64,000 nucleotides of DNA from Ferruginibacter sp. (GCA_019638575.1 JAHBTN010000009.1:1-64000); one strand, 5' to 3'; positions 45,799 through 55,513 are shown, counted from the first letter of the stretch. The notes: generated by a model from the sequence alone, not told the origin. Made by a program: numbers and translations.

Positions 45799-46242
45799 TT
45801 AAGGTTTTGTTGCTTTATTGTAAGCGTTATACTTTTTAAAAAATATCAGCTTTACAAAAACAAGTGCTACAATAGCGCCCAACCCATCGGCCAGCCAGTC
45901 GCTTAGGCTATAGCTGCGGCCCGGTATAAAAAATTTTTGAATCAGCTCGGTACAAAAGCCCCAAATTATACAAGCTATTGTAATGATAAAAACATAACGC
46001 CATTTAAGTTTTGCCGCCAAGTTTGATTTTAATACCGGGCGCATAAATAAAAATGCAAGAACGGCAAACAGGCCTACATGAATCAGTTTATCGTAATTAA
46101 TTTCAATAAGCCAGTTATCTACTTCGGGCAAATCGTAGCCGGGTATGCTGATGGCCGTAAGCGTAAGTAAAAACCAAATAATGCCGGGAATAAATTTTTT
46201 AAAGTTAAGCCCGTTATTTGAAACAAGATTATTATCCATCAT
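45799..46242 (-). CDS. VanZ family membrane protein
   Basis: A 147-residue protein with four hydrophobic helices and the VanZ signature: DKLIHVGLFAVLAFLFMR, then WGFCTELIQKFFIPGRSYSLSDWLADGLGA. VanZ proteins were named for low-level teicoplanin resistance; most members have no proven function. It starts 11 bases after gcvH and is co-transcribed with it. Two adjacent ATG codons are possible starts (46242 or 46239). Confidence 0.85.
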   Translation of the reverse strand: MMDNNLVSNNGLNFKKFIPGIIWFLLTLTAISIPGYDLPEVDNWLIEINYDKLIHVGLFAVLAFLFMRPVLKSNLAAKLKWRYVFIITIACIIWGFCTELIQKFFIPGRSYSLSDWLADGLGAIVALVFVKLIFFKKYNAYNKATKP

Positions 46243-46253
46243 TCATTGGCTGA

Positions 46254-46631
46254 CTAAGCAACGGAAGCAACATAAGCTTCTGCAGTCATTAAATTTTCAA
46301 TATCGGCCGGGTTCTCCACAGTCATCTTTACCATCCAGCCATCGCCGTAGGGGTCGGTATTTACCAATTCAGGGGCAGAATCCAGTTTAGGGTTTATTTC
46401 AGTGATGGTTCCTGACAAGGGTAAAAAAAGGTCGCTAACGGTTTTAACCGCTTCAACTGTTCCAAAAATTTCTTCGGCCGCCAGGAATTTGTCTTTGGTA
46501 TTTATATCAATGTAAACAATATCGCCCAGTTCACGCTGTGCAAAATCGGTAATGCCAATGGTAGCAATATTACCTTCTAAAGATACCCATTCGTGGTCTT
46601 TAGTATATCGCAGATTTTCCGGAAAATTCAT
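46254..46631 (-). CDS. gcvH: Glycine cleavage system H protein
   Basis: A 125-residue lipoyl carrier protein. It opens [14 protein letters not shown] and carries the lipoylated Lys63 in VEAVKTVSD, with the usual PYGDGWMVK near the C-terminus. H protein shuttles the aminomethyl group between the P, T and L proteins of glycine cleavage. None of these partner genes is in the window. It is followed by the VanZ gene. Confidence 0.95.
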   Translation of the reverse strand: MNFPENLRYTKDHEWVSLEGNIATIGITDFAQRELGDIVYIDINTKDKFLAAEEIFGTVEAVKTVSDLFLPLSGTITEINPKLDSAPELVNTDPYGDGWMVKMTVENPADIENLMTAEAYVASVA

Positions 46632-46702
46632 TTTATAAAATTTGATGTTGAATGAATGCTGTGCAAATTAAGGATTTAGCCTGATAGTTGTTAGCCTTTG
46701 AT

Positions 46703-47473
46703 TTATTTTACCAGTTCCATATACATGCGTACATCGCCAATTGGCCTGTCGCCCGGGGCTTTTGGCACCGATGCTATCTTATCCACTACATCCAGGCCGC
46801 TTTCAACTTCACCAAAAACAGTGTAATTCATATCCAGGAATGGTGTACCTCCAATGGTTTTATATATTTCTCTTTTAGCAGGAGAAAATTTTATTCCGTT
46901 TTGCATACTTATCATATCCAAATCCTGGTCGGTCCATTTTTTACCCTGTACAATATAAAACTGGCAACCGCTGCTTGCTTTTAACGGGTTTACCTGGTCG
47001 CCCTGCCGGGCTGCGGCAAGAGCGCCTTTTTTATGAAAAAGGGTTGTATCAAATTCGGCCGGTATGGTATAACCTACATCGCCGCTGCCTAATTGCTGGC
47101 CGGGTTGTGCATGCTTGCTGTCGGGGTCTCCACCCTGTATCATGAACGATTGTATAACACGATGAAATAACAGGCTATCGTAAAAATGATCTTTAACCAG
47201 TTTTATAAAATTATCACGGTGCAGTGGTGTTCTATCGTAAAGGTGTACAATGATAACTCCCGAATCGGTTGTAATTTTTACCCTTGTGCCGGGTACTTTT
47301 ATAAGTTTGGGTGCATTGGCTACAGGTTTATTTTTCTTAACTGTACTGGTTTTTTTGGTTGTAGTTTTTTGGGTAACCGTTTTTTTAACAGCCGGTTTTT
47401 TCACCTGTGCATGGGTATAGGTTACAAAAAAACAAAACAGCACAAGTGTTATTAAAGTTTTCATCTTGTTCAT
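46703..47473 (-). CDS. Secreted cyclophilin-type peptidyl-prolyl isomerase
   Basis: A 256-residue protein with a signal peptide (1-22, YTHAQ), a Lys/Thr-rich linker (about 24-55) and a cyclophilin domain (about 65-254). The active-site pattern is present: FHRVIQSFMIQGGDP, then GCQFYIVQGKKW and YTVFGEVESGLDVVD. It likely assists folding of periplasmic or outer membrane proteins. The basic linker may bind peptidoglycan or lipids, which is speculation. It follows a small conserved gene after 7 bases. Confidence 0.9.
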   Translation of the reverse strand: MNKMKTLITLVLFCFFVTYTHAQVKKPAVKKTVTQKTTTKKTSTVKKNKPVANAPKLIKVPGTRVKITTDSGVIIVHLYDRTPLHRDNFIKLVKDHFYDSLLFHRVIQSFMIQGGDPDSKHAQPGQQLGSGDVGYTIPAEFDTTLFHKKGALAAARQGDQVNPLKASSGCQFYIVQGKKWTDQDLDMISMQNGIKFSPAKREIYKTIGGTPFLDMNYTVFGEVESGLDVVDKIASVPKAPGDRPIGDVRMYMELVK

Positions 47474-47480
47474 AAAATAA

Positions 47481-47834
47481 TCAGTCTATAAAATTTTGAT
47501 TTTGAAAATAGAGTAAGATATGGTCTTTTAAAAAATTTTCCTGTTCTGTAAGATAAAATTCAGGCAAGGGCTTTAACTGTTTAAAATGCGGCCATCCATC
47601 TTCATCATTTCCTTCCAGCACATAATAACCGCTCGGCGAAAGTACAGTACAAACGGCAATATGCATCAGGTCTTGTTTTTCTTCTTTACTAAAATCCTGC
47701 TTGCCGCTGCCCAGTTCCTGTATGCCTATTAAAAAAAGAATTCCGTCTAACTCGGGTTTAATACCAAAACGCTCTTTTAATTTAATACGGAGCTTTAGCC
47801 ATCGTACCTGTAAATCATCTTGCATTAGTTGCAT
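47481..47834 (-). CDS. Conserved hypothetical protein
   Basis: A 117-residue soluble, acidic protein that I do not recognise as a named family. It has no signal peptide or membrane helix. It contains LDGILFLIGIQELGSGKQDFSKEEKQDLMHIAVCTVLSPSGYY and a tryptophan-centred DEDGWPHFKQLKPLP. The regular codon pattern and tight spacing to the cyclophilin gene (7 bases) support it as a real gene, read first in a two-gene unit. Confidence 0.75.
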   Translation of the reverse strand: MQLMQDDLQVRWLKLRIKLKERFGIKPELDGILFLIGIQELGSGKQDFSKEEKQDLMHIAVCTVLSPSGYYVLEGNDEDGWPHFKQLKPLPEFYLTEQENFLKDHILLYFQNQNFID

Positions 47835-47930
47835 GCTGCAAATATAAATTAAATAGGTGTTTAGCAGCCGGGCACATGGCGCCCTTTATGTGAACTGCTT
47901 TTTTAAATTTTTAAATTAATATCAAAATTA

Positions 47931-47958
47931 TTGACCAAACGCCTAAATTGTATCTTTG
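47931..47958 (+). promoter_or_regulatory. Promoter of serS
   Basis: TTG (47931-47933) is followed after 17 bases by TATCTTTG (47951-47958), a perfect -7 box, 19 bases before the serS ATG. An in-frame TTG at 47948 overlaps this box and is therefore not the start. Confidence 0.6.
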
Positions 47959-47977
47959 CCAAAATTTTTTAACACAC

Positions 47978-49252
47978 ATGTTACAGATCAGTTATATAAG
48001 GCAACACACAGCATTGGTAAAAGAAAGATTAGCTGTAAAGAATTTCACTGACTTACAACTTATAGATAAATTACTTGATATAGATGAACAGGTACGTAAA
48101 TTAAAAACCCAGTCAGAATCGCTGCAGGCCAATATCAATACAGCCAGTAAAGAAATAGGCATACTAATGGGCAAGGGCGAAAAAGATGCAGCCGAAAAAA
48201 AGAAACAGGAAGTAGCTGCTAATAAAACCGCACAAAAAGAACTTGAACAAAAACTTAACGATGCTGAAAAAGCATTGTTTGATGGATTGGTTTTATTACC
48301 CAACCTGCCACATGCATCGGTACCAAAAGGAAAAACAGCCGAAGACAATGAAACGGTGAGAGAAGGCGGCACCAAACCTGTTTTACCTGCAACTGCAACC
48401 CCACATTGGGAGCTGATAAAAAAATTTGATCTTGTTGATTTTGAAACCGGCTCCAAAATAACCGGCAGCGGATTTCCTTTGTTTAAAGGCAAGGGGGCCA
48501 AACTTCAAAGAGCGTTAATACAATATTTTTTAGATTACAATATCGCCGCAGGCTATACCGAATATTTGCCGCCATTGATGGTGAACGAAGCAACGGCTTA
48601 CGGAACCGGGCAATTGCCCGATAAGGAAGGACAGATGTATCATATAACTGCCGATGCATTTTATATGATACCCACTTCAGAAGTACCGGTTACCAATATT
48701 TACCGTGATGAAATAATAAAAGAAAATGAACTGCCGGTTAAAATGACGGCATACTCACCATGCTTTAGAAGAGAAGCCGGAAGCTTTGGTGCAGATGTAC
48801 GTGGACTAAACCGTGTTCACCAGTTTGATAAGGTTGAAATTGTTCAGCTTGTTCATCCCGCTAAAAGCTACGATGCTCATGAAGAAATGGTTAACCATAT
48901 TGAAAATTTACTTAAATCACTTCAGCTTCCTTACCGTATTTTAAGGTTGTGCGGCGGCGATATGAGTTTTACATCGGCGCTTACTTACGATTTTGAAGTG
49001 TACAGTGCTGCACAGCAGAAATGGCTGGAGGTAAGTTCGGTAAGTAACTTCGAAAATTTTCAAAGCAACCGTATGAAAATACGTTTTAAAGATGCTGATA
49101 ACAAAATGCAGTTGGTGCATACGTTAAACGGCTCATCGCTTGCCTTACCAAGGATAATGGCCTGCCTGCTTGAAAACAATCAAACAGAAAACGGGATTGA
49201 ATTGCCCGAAGTGTTGCATACTTATTTTGGCAATTCAAAAATCACTGAATGA
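47978..49252 (+). CDS. serS: Seryl-tRNA synthetase
   Basis: A 424-residue class II synthetase. The N-terminal long coiled coil (about 28-108) that grips the tRNA-Ser variable arm is followed by the catalytic domain. Motif 2 is FRREAGSFGADVRGLNRVHQFDKVE and motif 3 NGSSLALPRIMACLLEN. It charges tRNA-Ser and also tRNA-Sec where present. ATG at 47978 is chosen because of promoter position and the conserved MLQISYIRQ start. It is apparently monocistronic. Confidence 0.97.
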   Translation: MLQISYIRQHTALVKERLAVKNFTDLQLIDKLLDIDEQVRKLKTQSESLQANINTASKEIGILMGKGEKDAAEKKKQEVAANKTAQKELEQKLNDAEKALFDGLVLLPNLPHASVPKGKTAEDNETVREGGTKPVLPATATPHWELIKKFDLVDFETGSKITGSGFPLFKGKGAKLQRALIQYFLDYNIAAGYTEYLPPLMVNEATAYGTGQLPDKEGQMYHITADAFYMIPTSEVPVTNIYRDEIIKENELPVKMTAYSPCFRREAGSFGADVRGLNRVHQFDKVEIVQLVHPAKSYDAHEEMVNHIENLLKSLQLPYRILRLCGGDMSFTSALTYDFEVYSAAQQKWLEVSSVSNFENFQSNRMKIRFKDADNKMQLVHTLNGSSLALPRIMACLLENNQTENGIELPEVLHTYFGNSKITE

Positions 49253-49256
49253 TATA

Positions 49257-49276
49257 AACCTTACCGGTTAAAGGTT
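49257..49276 (+). terminator. Weak hairpin after serS
   Basis: AACCTT (49257-49262) pairs with AAGGTT (49271-49276); a short mixed sequence and then CTTTTTC follow. It starts 4 bases after the serS stop codon. The stem is short, so termination efficiency is doubtful. Confidence 0.35.
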
Positions 49277-49479
49277 CTCGCTTTTTCATTCAATTAATTT
49301 GCCTGGAACTACCAGTCTGTAATTTTTTTTGTTGATAGCATTACATCAAAATGGTAATATTTTCTTGCCAAAAACTTCCTTTGTGTTCATACCAATGCAA
49401 ATCCCATTTTTTACCGGGAGGTGATTAACATCATAATTTTGTTTACAAACCCATAACAACGATAATGCAGTTATTATTT

Positions 49480-49487
49480 TAGATTTG
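49480..49487 (+). promoter_or_regulatory. Possible -7 box for the DUF1800/DUF1501 pair
   Basis: TAGATTTG matches TAnnTTTG and lies 64 bases before the ATG at 49552. No -33 element fits at the usual distance. Confidence 0.35.
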
Positions 49488-49551
49488 GTGATTAAACTAT
49501 TTGCTTGCTTAGCTGTCATAAAACAGACTTTTATTAATTAATAATTGCAAT

Positions 49552-51000
49552 ATGCCCGTTTCTAATCGTACAAAAAACCAACACTTATTGTGGCGTAGCG
49601 CTTTTGGCCCCATGGCCGAAAACGCCGCTTCACTTGATTCCATCTCTACAAAAAACCTTTGGTCGTTATTGGTTAAAACATCGGCCAAACCGGTAGCAAA
49701 GATTGAGGTTACCCAAAACCCCATTGATGATTATATGATGGGAACTGCCAACCAAAAAGAAATGCAAAAGAAAATGCAAAGCCCCGAAATGCGAAAGAAG
49801 ATGCGTGAAAAATCGAGGGATGATATTAAAACGATGAATATCCGGTGGCTTGAAACCATGGTTAACAGCGAAGCACAGTTGAGAGAGAAGATGAGCCTTT
49901 TTTGGCATGGCCATTTTGCCTGCCGGTCGCTAAACAGTTATCATGCACAGGAATTACTGCATACTATACGCACCAATGCATTGGGAAGTTTTGCAGATAT
50001 GCTGAAAGCTGTTAGCAAAACCCCGGCCATGCTGGCATTTTTAAATAACCAACAAAATAAAAAGCAACACCCCAACGAAAATTTTGCCCGTGAAGTGATG
50101 GAACTATTCACCATGGGGCGAGGCAATTATACCGAAGATGATGTAAAAGAAGGCGCCCGTGCTTTTACCGGCTGGAGCTTTAATGCAAGTGGCGAATTTG
50201 TATTTAGAAAAAACCAGCACGATGATGGTATTAAAACATTTTTAGGTAAAACAGGAAACTTTGACGGCGATGATATCCTGGATATACTTTTAGAAAACAA
50301 GCAGACAGCCAACTACATCACAAAAAAGTTTTACCGCTATTTTGTAAATGAAAATATTGATGAACAAAACCAGCAATGGTTAAGCAACAGGTTTCATAAA
50401 AGTAATTACAACATTTCAAAATTGCTGGAAGACATTTACAGCAGCGATTGGTTTTATGATGAAAAAAATATTGGCAACCGTATTAAATCGCCGGTGGAAC
50501 TGTTGGTTGGCATTCGCAGGTTTTTGCCTATGCAGTTAGAGAACGATCAGTCGCAGATAATTTTTCAGCGGGCGCTTAGCCAGGTATTATTTTACCCGCC
50601 AAATGTTGCAGGCTGGCCCGGCGGTAAAAACTGGATAGACAGCAGCACACTTATGTTGCGCCTGCGTATCCCTCAAATATATGCTGCCAACGATGCCATA
50701 AACGTAAAGCCAAAAGAAGATGATGATGTGCAAATGGGTATGAAGGAAATAGGCCAAAAACGGGCAAAGGATAAAGTAAAAGGCACCACTGCAATCATAA
50801 ACTGGCAGGCGGTGAACAGCGTTTTTGAAAAAACAGGAAGGGAAAAATTATTGCAAGCTATTTCAGCTTCGGTTTTACAAACTAAAAACCATGTTAGCAA
50901 CACAGTGCTTGAAAGATATATCAATAACAGCAGCCGTGAAAACTATATAAAAAGTGCCATCATTAATTTGATGGCAACACCAGAATACCAGTTGTGCTAA
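49552..51000 (+). CDS. DUF1800 domain protein
   Basis: A 482-residue protein matching DUF1800: an LLWRSAFGP start, FWHGHFACR (about 122-130), FAREVMELFTMGRGNYTEDDVKEGARAFTGW (about 182-212) and LFYPPNVAGWPGGKNWID. The function is unknown. No signal peptide is visible at the N-terminus (MPVSNRTKNQHL), although homologues are often predicted to be exported. It is directly followed by a DUF1501 gene, the usual partner; the pair recurs in Bacteroidota, Planctomycetes and Proteobacteria. Confidence 0.88.
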   Translation: MPVSNRTKNQHLLWRSAFGPMAENAASLDSISTKNLWSLLVKTSAKPVAKIEVTQNPIDDYMMGTANQKEMQKKMQSPEMRKKMREKSRDDIKTMNIRWLETMVNSEAQLREKMSLFWHGHFACRSLNSYHAQELLHTIRTNALGSFADMLKAVSKTPAMLAFLNNQQNKKQHPNENFAREVMELFTMGRGNYTEDDVKEGARAFTGWSFNASGEFVFRKNQHDDGIKTFLGKTGNFDGDDILDILLENKQTANYITKKFYRYFVNENIDEQNQQWLSNRFHKSNYNISKLLEDIYSSDWFYDEKNIGNRIKSPVELLVGIRRFLPMQLENDQSQIIFQRALSQVLFYPPNVAGWPGGKNWIDSSTLMLRLRIPQIYAANDAINVKPKEDDDVQMGMKEIGQKRAKDKVKGTTAIINWQAVNSVFEKTGREKLLQAISASVLQTKNHVSNTVLERYINNSSRENYIKSAIINLMATPEYQLC

Positions 51001-51062
51001 AATAAAAGCAACAGGTTTACGGTTGAATCATTTTTAAAAACACAGAATTCAAAATTTGTTTT

Positions 51063-52256
51063 ATGCTGATAAAAAGAAAAGAATTTTTACAACTTGGTAC
51101 TTTGGCCACCGCTTCTATGATGATGCCTAAATTTTTAAAGGCATTTGAAAAACCAATGATGGTACCGCCGGGAAATAAAGTGGTGGTGGTTATACAATTC
51201 AGTGGCGGTAATGATGGCTTAAATACGGTGATACCTGTACGAAATGATATTTATTACCGAGAAAGGCCTGTACTTGGCATCAGCAAAGACAAATCATTGT
51301 TGCTTACCGATGAAGTTGGCTTAAACCCGGCGCTGGAAGCCTTTAAAAGTTTGTATGATGACGGAAGCCTGGCCATATTAAATAATGTAGGATACCCCAA
51401 CCCCGACAGGTCGCATTTTCGCAGTATGGATATTTGGCAAAGCGCCAGCGAAAGCAATGTTTATATACAAACCGGCTGGCTGGGCCGCTACTTAGATGCA
51501 CAATGCAAGGGTTGCGATAAACCTACACAAGCCGTGGAACTGGATGACATACTTAGCATGGCATTAAAAGGAGAAGATAACAAAGGCCTTGCTTTTAAAG
51601 ACCCTAAAAAATTATACAACATCAGCAACGGTCGATTTATAAAAGATGTAAATGCCGACCATACAAGCAGCGAAGAAACCATTGATTATTTATATAAAAC
51701 TATGAGTGCCACCCTTAGCAGTGCTAAATATATTTATGAGCAAAGCAGGGTACACCCCACATCGCAAACTTATCCAAATACTGAATTGGGTAAAGATTTA
51801 AAAACAATTGCCTCACTTATATTTTCTGATATAAACACAAAAGTTTATTATGTAAGCCTGGGCAGTTTTGACACACATGTGAACCAGGAGAACCAGCAAA
51901 AGCGTTTGTTTACCGAACTAAGCGATGCTGTTAAAGCCTTTACTACCGACCTTAAAAACAATGGCCGCTTTGATGATGTGCTGATGATGACCTTTAGCGA
52001 ATTTGGCCGCAGGGTTTCGCAAAATGCAAGTAATGGCACCGATCATGGAACCGCTAATAACATGTTTTTTATAAGCAGCGGACTAAAAGAAAAAGGTATT
52101 TTAAATGCCATGCCCAACCTGGCCGATTTAAACCAGGGCGACCTGAAACACAATGTAGATTTTAAAGCTGTGTACGCCACTGTTTTAAATAAATGGCTGG
52201 CTGCAGATGATAAACTGATACTGGGAAATAATTACAGCCATTTAAGTTTTATCTGA
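51063..52256 (+). CDS. DUF1501 domain protein
   Basis: A 397-residue protein of the DUF1501 family, which belongs to the alkaline-phosphatase-like/sulfatase superfamily by fold. It contains VVVIQFSGGNDGLNTVIPVRND (about 40-61), GSFDTHVNQENQQKRL and FSEFGRRVSQNASNGTDHGTAN, with Asp/His residues suited to metal binding. The N-terminus KRKEFLQLGTLATASMMM resembles a twin-arginine signal but has Arg-Lys instead of Arg-Arg. It lies 62 bases after the DUF1800 gene in the same direction, so the two are probably an operon. Its substrate is unknown. Confidence 0.88.
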   Translation: MLIKRKEFLQLGTLATASMMMPKFLKAFEKPMMVPPGNKVVVVIQFSGGNDGLNTVIPVRNDIYYRERPVLGISKDKSLLLTDEVGLNPALEAFKSLYDDGSLAILNNVGYPNPDRSHFRSMDIWQSASESNVYIQTGWLGRYLDAQCKGCDKPTQAVELDDILSMALKGEDNKGLAFKDPKKLYNISNGRFIKDVNADHTSSEETIDYLYKTMSATLSSAKYIYEQSRVHPTSQTYPNTELGKDLKTIASLIFSDINTKVYYVSLGSFDTHVNQENQQKRLFTELSDAVKAFTTDLKNNGRFDDVLMMTFSEFGRRVSQNASNGTDHGTANNMFFISSGLKEKGILNAMPNLADLNQGDLKHNVDFKAVYATVLNKWLAADDKLILGNNYSHLSFI

Positions 52257-52287
52257 AAATATCTGAATTAAAATGGGTGTAATACAA

Positions 52288-53925
52288 TTAATTTACTCCT
52301 TTTTCCTTCATAATCCTGTTCAACCATTTTAGCATAGCAAAAATGATAAAGGTTGCAAACATCAGCAATACAAAATTCACCCAATAAAAATTTGCTTTAT
52401 TCTCGTAACTATCCCACAAGGTGGCCAATATGCCCGATAATTTATTACCAATAGATGTTGCCAAAAACCATCCTCCCATCATCAACGAGGTTAACCTAAC
52501 CGGGCTTAATTTTGATACTAATGATAACCCCATTGGACTTAATAATAATTCGCCAACTGTAACAACACCATAGGTTCCTACCAACCACCAAGCGCTTGCT
52601 TTTTCGGCGCCATTACCACTTACATAAACAGCTGCCACCATTACTAACACAGATAAAGCCGAAATAAATAAACCAAATGCAATTTTTGTAGCAGTTGAAG
52701 GTTCTTTATTTTTTTTACGTAAATAAGCAAAAAAAGCAAGTATCAATGGGGTTAATAAAATTACCCAACCCGGGTTAATTGACTGGCTGATGGGTGTTGA
52801 CCACAAAGTAGCATTGCCACCATCGGGTGGTAAATTTTGTGGTTTTACATTTTTAAAATAAACAGGATAATTGAATTCCTTAATCACTATACCTTCCTTC
52901 TTTTGAATCCTAAATAAATTATCATGTAAATTAACTGAGTCTTTAGTATATACAATATCTTCTGCCTGTTTTAAATCACGTAACAGGGTGGCTGTTGTTC
53001 CATGCACCTGCCGGTCTGTAAAATTATCGGCCCAAATGGTAAGTGTTGTTCCATTCTGCTTAAATACTGCCCAAAACAAAATAACAGCGGCAAAAATTGC
53101 CAGTAATGCAGCAATTGGCCTTTTCTCTGCAGAGGATGCCCGGATATAAAGAGAGGCATAAAAACCAATAACCGGTAAACAGGCAAAAATGAATGCATCG
53201 GTACTATCAGAACCAAAAATATTATTTGGAATCATCCATCCTAAAATACCGGCAATTATGGCTGGTATAAATATGGTGATTATTATTTTTGAAAAAGGCA
53301 AATCTTCTTTATTCATCGGTTTACGTACATCACCCGATTTATAATGAGTAGCACCCATTATAAAAATGATAACACCTAAAAACATTCCAATTCCTGCTGC
53401 TATAAAGGCATATTTCCATCCCCAAACAATAATAATAGCCGCACTAAAAAAATTACAAATAAAAGCTCCCACATTAATGCCCATATAAAATATATTGTAG
53501 CCATCATCTTTACGCTTAATGTATTCGGGAGAATTATATAAATTACCTAACAGTGTAGAAATATTGGGTTTAAAAAATCCATTTCCTAAAATTACAAGCG
53601 CCATGCTTATATATAATACAGGCAAGCTGTGTACAGCCATAAGGCAATAGCCAAGCCCCATCATCAATCCACCAATAATAATTGATTTACGATAACCCCA
53701 GTACCTGTCGGCAATAAGGCCCCCAACAAATGGTGTAAGAAAAACCAGGGCAATGAATGTTCCATACAGATCGGACGCTTCGGTATTTGTCATGGCAAAA
53801 CCATGCTCTACATTTTTTAAATACAATAAAAAAATTCCAATCATTAAGTAATATCCAAATCGCTCCCACATTTCACTTAAAAATAAATATGGTAATGCTT
53901 TAGGATGTTTGGAAGTATTGCCCAT
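52288..53925 (-). CDS. POT family proton-coupled peptide transporter, divergent motif
   Basis: A 545-residue major-facilitator protein with about 12-14 helices. The first-helix motif reads EMWERFGYYLMIGIF, so the Gly of the ExxERFxYYG signature is Leu. FYMGINVGAFICNF and GGLIADRYWGYRKS are conserved. A soluble insertion of about 95 residues (about 310-405, WADNFTDRQVHG... PPDGGNATLWS) interrupts the C-terminal half between helices. It resembles the next gene but is transcribed separately because a terminator lies between. Di/tripeptide transport is likely; specificity may differ. Confidence 0.88.
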   Translation of the reverse strand: MGNTSKHPKALPYLFLSEMWERFGYYLMIGIFLLYLKNVEHGFAMTNTEASDLYGTFIALVFLTPFVGGLIADRYWGYRKSIIIGGLMMGLGYCLMAVHSLPVLYISMALVILGNGFFKPNISTLLGNLYNSPEYIKRKDDGYNIFYMGINVGAFICNFFSAAIIIVWGWKYAFIAAGIGMFLGVIIFIMGATHYKSGDVRKPMNKEDLPFSKIIITIFIPAIIAGILGWMIPNNIFGSDSTDAFIFACLPVIGFYASLYIRASSAEKRPIAALLAIFAAVILFWAVFKQNGTTLTIWADNFTDRQVHGTTATLLRDLKQAEDIVYTKDSVNLHDNLFRIQKKEGIVIKEFNYPVYFKNVKPQNLPPDGGNATLWSTPISQSINPGWVILLTPLILAFFAYLRKKNKEPSTATKIAFGLFISALSVLVMVAAVYVSGNGAEKASAWWLVGTYGVVTVGELLLSPMGLSLVSKLSPVRLTSLMMGGWFLATSIGNKLSGILATLWDSYENKANFYWVNFVLLMFATFIIFAMLKWLNRIMKEKGVN

Positions 53926-53957
53926 GTTATTAATTTTAAACTATTACTAAAATGAAA

Positions 53958-53984
53958 AGCCCCGATTAATATAATTACGGGGCT
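53958..53984 (-). terminator. Terminator between the two POT transporter genes
   Basis: AGCCCCG (53958-53964) pairs with CGGGGCT (53978-53984). On the minus strand the stem is followed by TTTTCATTTT. It lies 17 bases after the stop of the upstream transporter gene. Confidence 0.8.
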
Positions 53985-54001
53985 ATATTTTTATCAAGGT
54001 T

Positions 54002-55513
54002 TTATTTTTCTAAATGCATCATAGATTGTAATTTTTTTGAAAGCAGGAACAATATAAGTGATGCTACGCCTGCCATTACAACAAACAACATAAAGAAATC
54101 GTAATTATTACTCATTTGGTATCCTATAAAATTTGTTGTTTTACCATCGGGATATAATGCACTTAATACACCTGCCAGTTTGTTTGCTGCTGCATTTGCT
54201 AAAAACCACACAGCCATTAATAATGATGCATATTTAAAAGGAGCCAACTTGTTTACCAACGATAAACCAATAGGCGATAAGCTAAGCTCTCCCCAGGTAT
54301 GTAACGCATACATACCAATAAGCCATATCATGCTTACTTTTACACCTGTACCTACATTATTTACACCAAACGCAATCCATAAATATCCTAATGCAAGTAA
54401 AAATAAACCAATAGCCATTTTGGTTGGAGAGGAGGGTTCGTACTTACCTAATTTAAGCCATAGCCAGGCAAAAATTGGTGCAAATACCACAACAAAAACA
54501 GAGTTTAGTGATTGAAACCAACTGGTTGGTACAGTAAAAAATCCTAAGTTTCTTTGGGTTTGTTCCTCTGCAAAAAAAGTAAGTGAAGCACCTGCCTGTT
54601 CAAAAGCACTCCAAAAGAATATCACAAAAAAGGCTGTAATAAAAATAACTCCTATTCTTTGTTTTTCTATTGATGTTAAGGCCTTATCCGAAAAAATTAT
54701 AAACGCTATAAATATGGTGGCCGCTATTAACAAATAAGTAAGGTAAGGCACAACTTTTACATCAAGATAAAGTAAACCTATTGTTAATGCCGAAAATGCT
54801 GCTAACCCAAATACAATAAATAATGGATTAAGCCACGCTTTTGGCGAATTGGTTGGCGTTAAACCCAAAATATTTTTATCAGGATCTAACACATATTTTT
54901 TATGAAATAGTAATTGAATGATGACACTTAAAACCATACCCATACCTGCTAATAAAAATGCCCATTTAAAATCCATTGGGTTGCCTGTATCGCCTACCAG
55001 GCCGCAAAGAAACGGGCCTAACATACCTCCCACATTTATACCCATATAAAAAATGGTATAGGCCGAGTCTATTCGCCTGTCGCCTTTAGGATACATTTGG
55101 CCAACAAGTGAAGAAATATTAGGTTTAAAAAATCCATTTCCGGCAATCATCAAACCTAAACCGGTAAAAAATAATAGTGTTGAAATATCGGGTGAAGATT
55201 GATATAAGGAAGCACAAAAAAATAAAACAAATTCGCCCAATGCCATTACTAATCCCCCAACTATAATAGAACGCTGATTACCCCAATACTTATCTGCAAC
55301 AAAGCCACCTATTAACGGAGTTAAATAAACAAGGCTTGTATAACTACCATAAAGATTTGATGCAAATACTTTATCAAATAAAAGTGCTTTTGTCATAAAA
55401 AGTACCAAAATGGCTCTCATGCCATAGTAATTAAACCGCTCCCACATTTCTGTTCCAAATAATACCCATAACCCTTTGGGATGGCCGGTTTGTTTAATTG
55501 CTTGTTCCGTCAT
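54002..55513 (-). CDS. POT family proton-coupled di/tripeptide transporter
   Basis: A 503-residue protein with the canonical first-helix motif EMWERFNYYGMRAIL, GGFVADKYWGNQRS (cytoplasmic loop 2-3) and FYMGINVGGMLGPFLCG. About 12-14 transmembrane helices are visible, and the C-terminal half ends in a short charged tail (LSKKLQSMMHLEK). It imports small peptides with protons, in line with a protein-degrading lifestyle. It is probably the ancestral copy of the tandem pair because it retains the full motif. Confidence 0.92.
   Translation of the reverse strand: MTEQAIKQTGHPKGLWVLFGTEMWERFNYYGMRAILVLFMTKALLFDKVFASNLYGSYTSLVYLTPLIGGFVADKYWGNQRSIIVGGLVMALGEFVLFFCASLYQSSPDISTLLFFTGLGLMIAGNGFFKPNISSLVGQMYPKGDRRIDSAYTIFYMGINVGGMLGPFLCGLVGDTGNPMDFKWAFLLAGMGMVLSVIIQLLFHKKYVLDPDKNILGLTPTNSPKAWLNPLFIVFGLAAFSALTIGLLYLDVKVVPYLTYLLIAATIFIAFIIFSDKALTSIEKQRIGVIFITAFFVIFFWSAFEQAGASLTFFAEEQTQRNLGFFTVPTSWFQSLNSVFVVVFAPIFAWLWLKLGKYEPSSPTKMAIGLFLLALGYLWIAFGVNNVGTGVKVSMIWLIGMYALHTWGELSLSPIGLSLVNKLAPFKYASLLMAVWFLANAAANKLAGVLSALYPDGKTTNFIGYQMSNNYDFFMLFVVMAGVASLILFLLSKKLQSMMHLEK

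Larger units (their letters stand above)
49253..49551. other. Intergenic region between serS and the DUF1800 gene
   Basis: A 299-base AT-rich stretch without a credible gene. It holds a weak hairpin just after serS (49257-49276) and a -7-like box (49480-49487). Nothing else is recognised. Confidence 0.6.
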
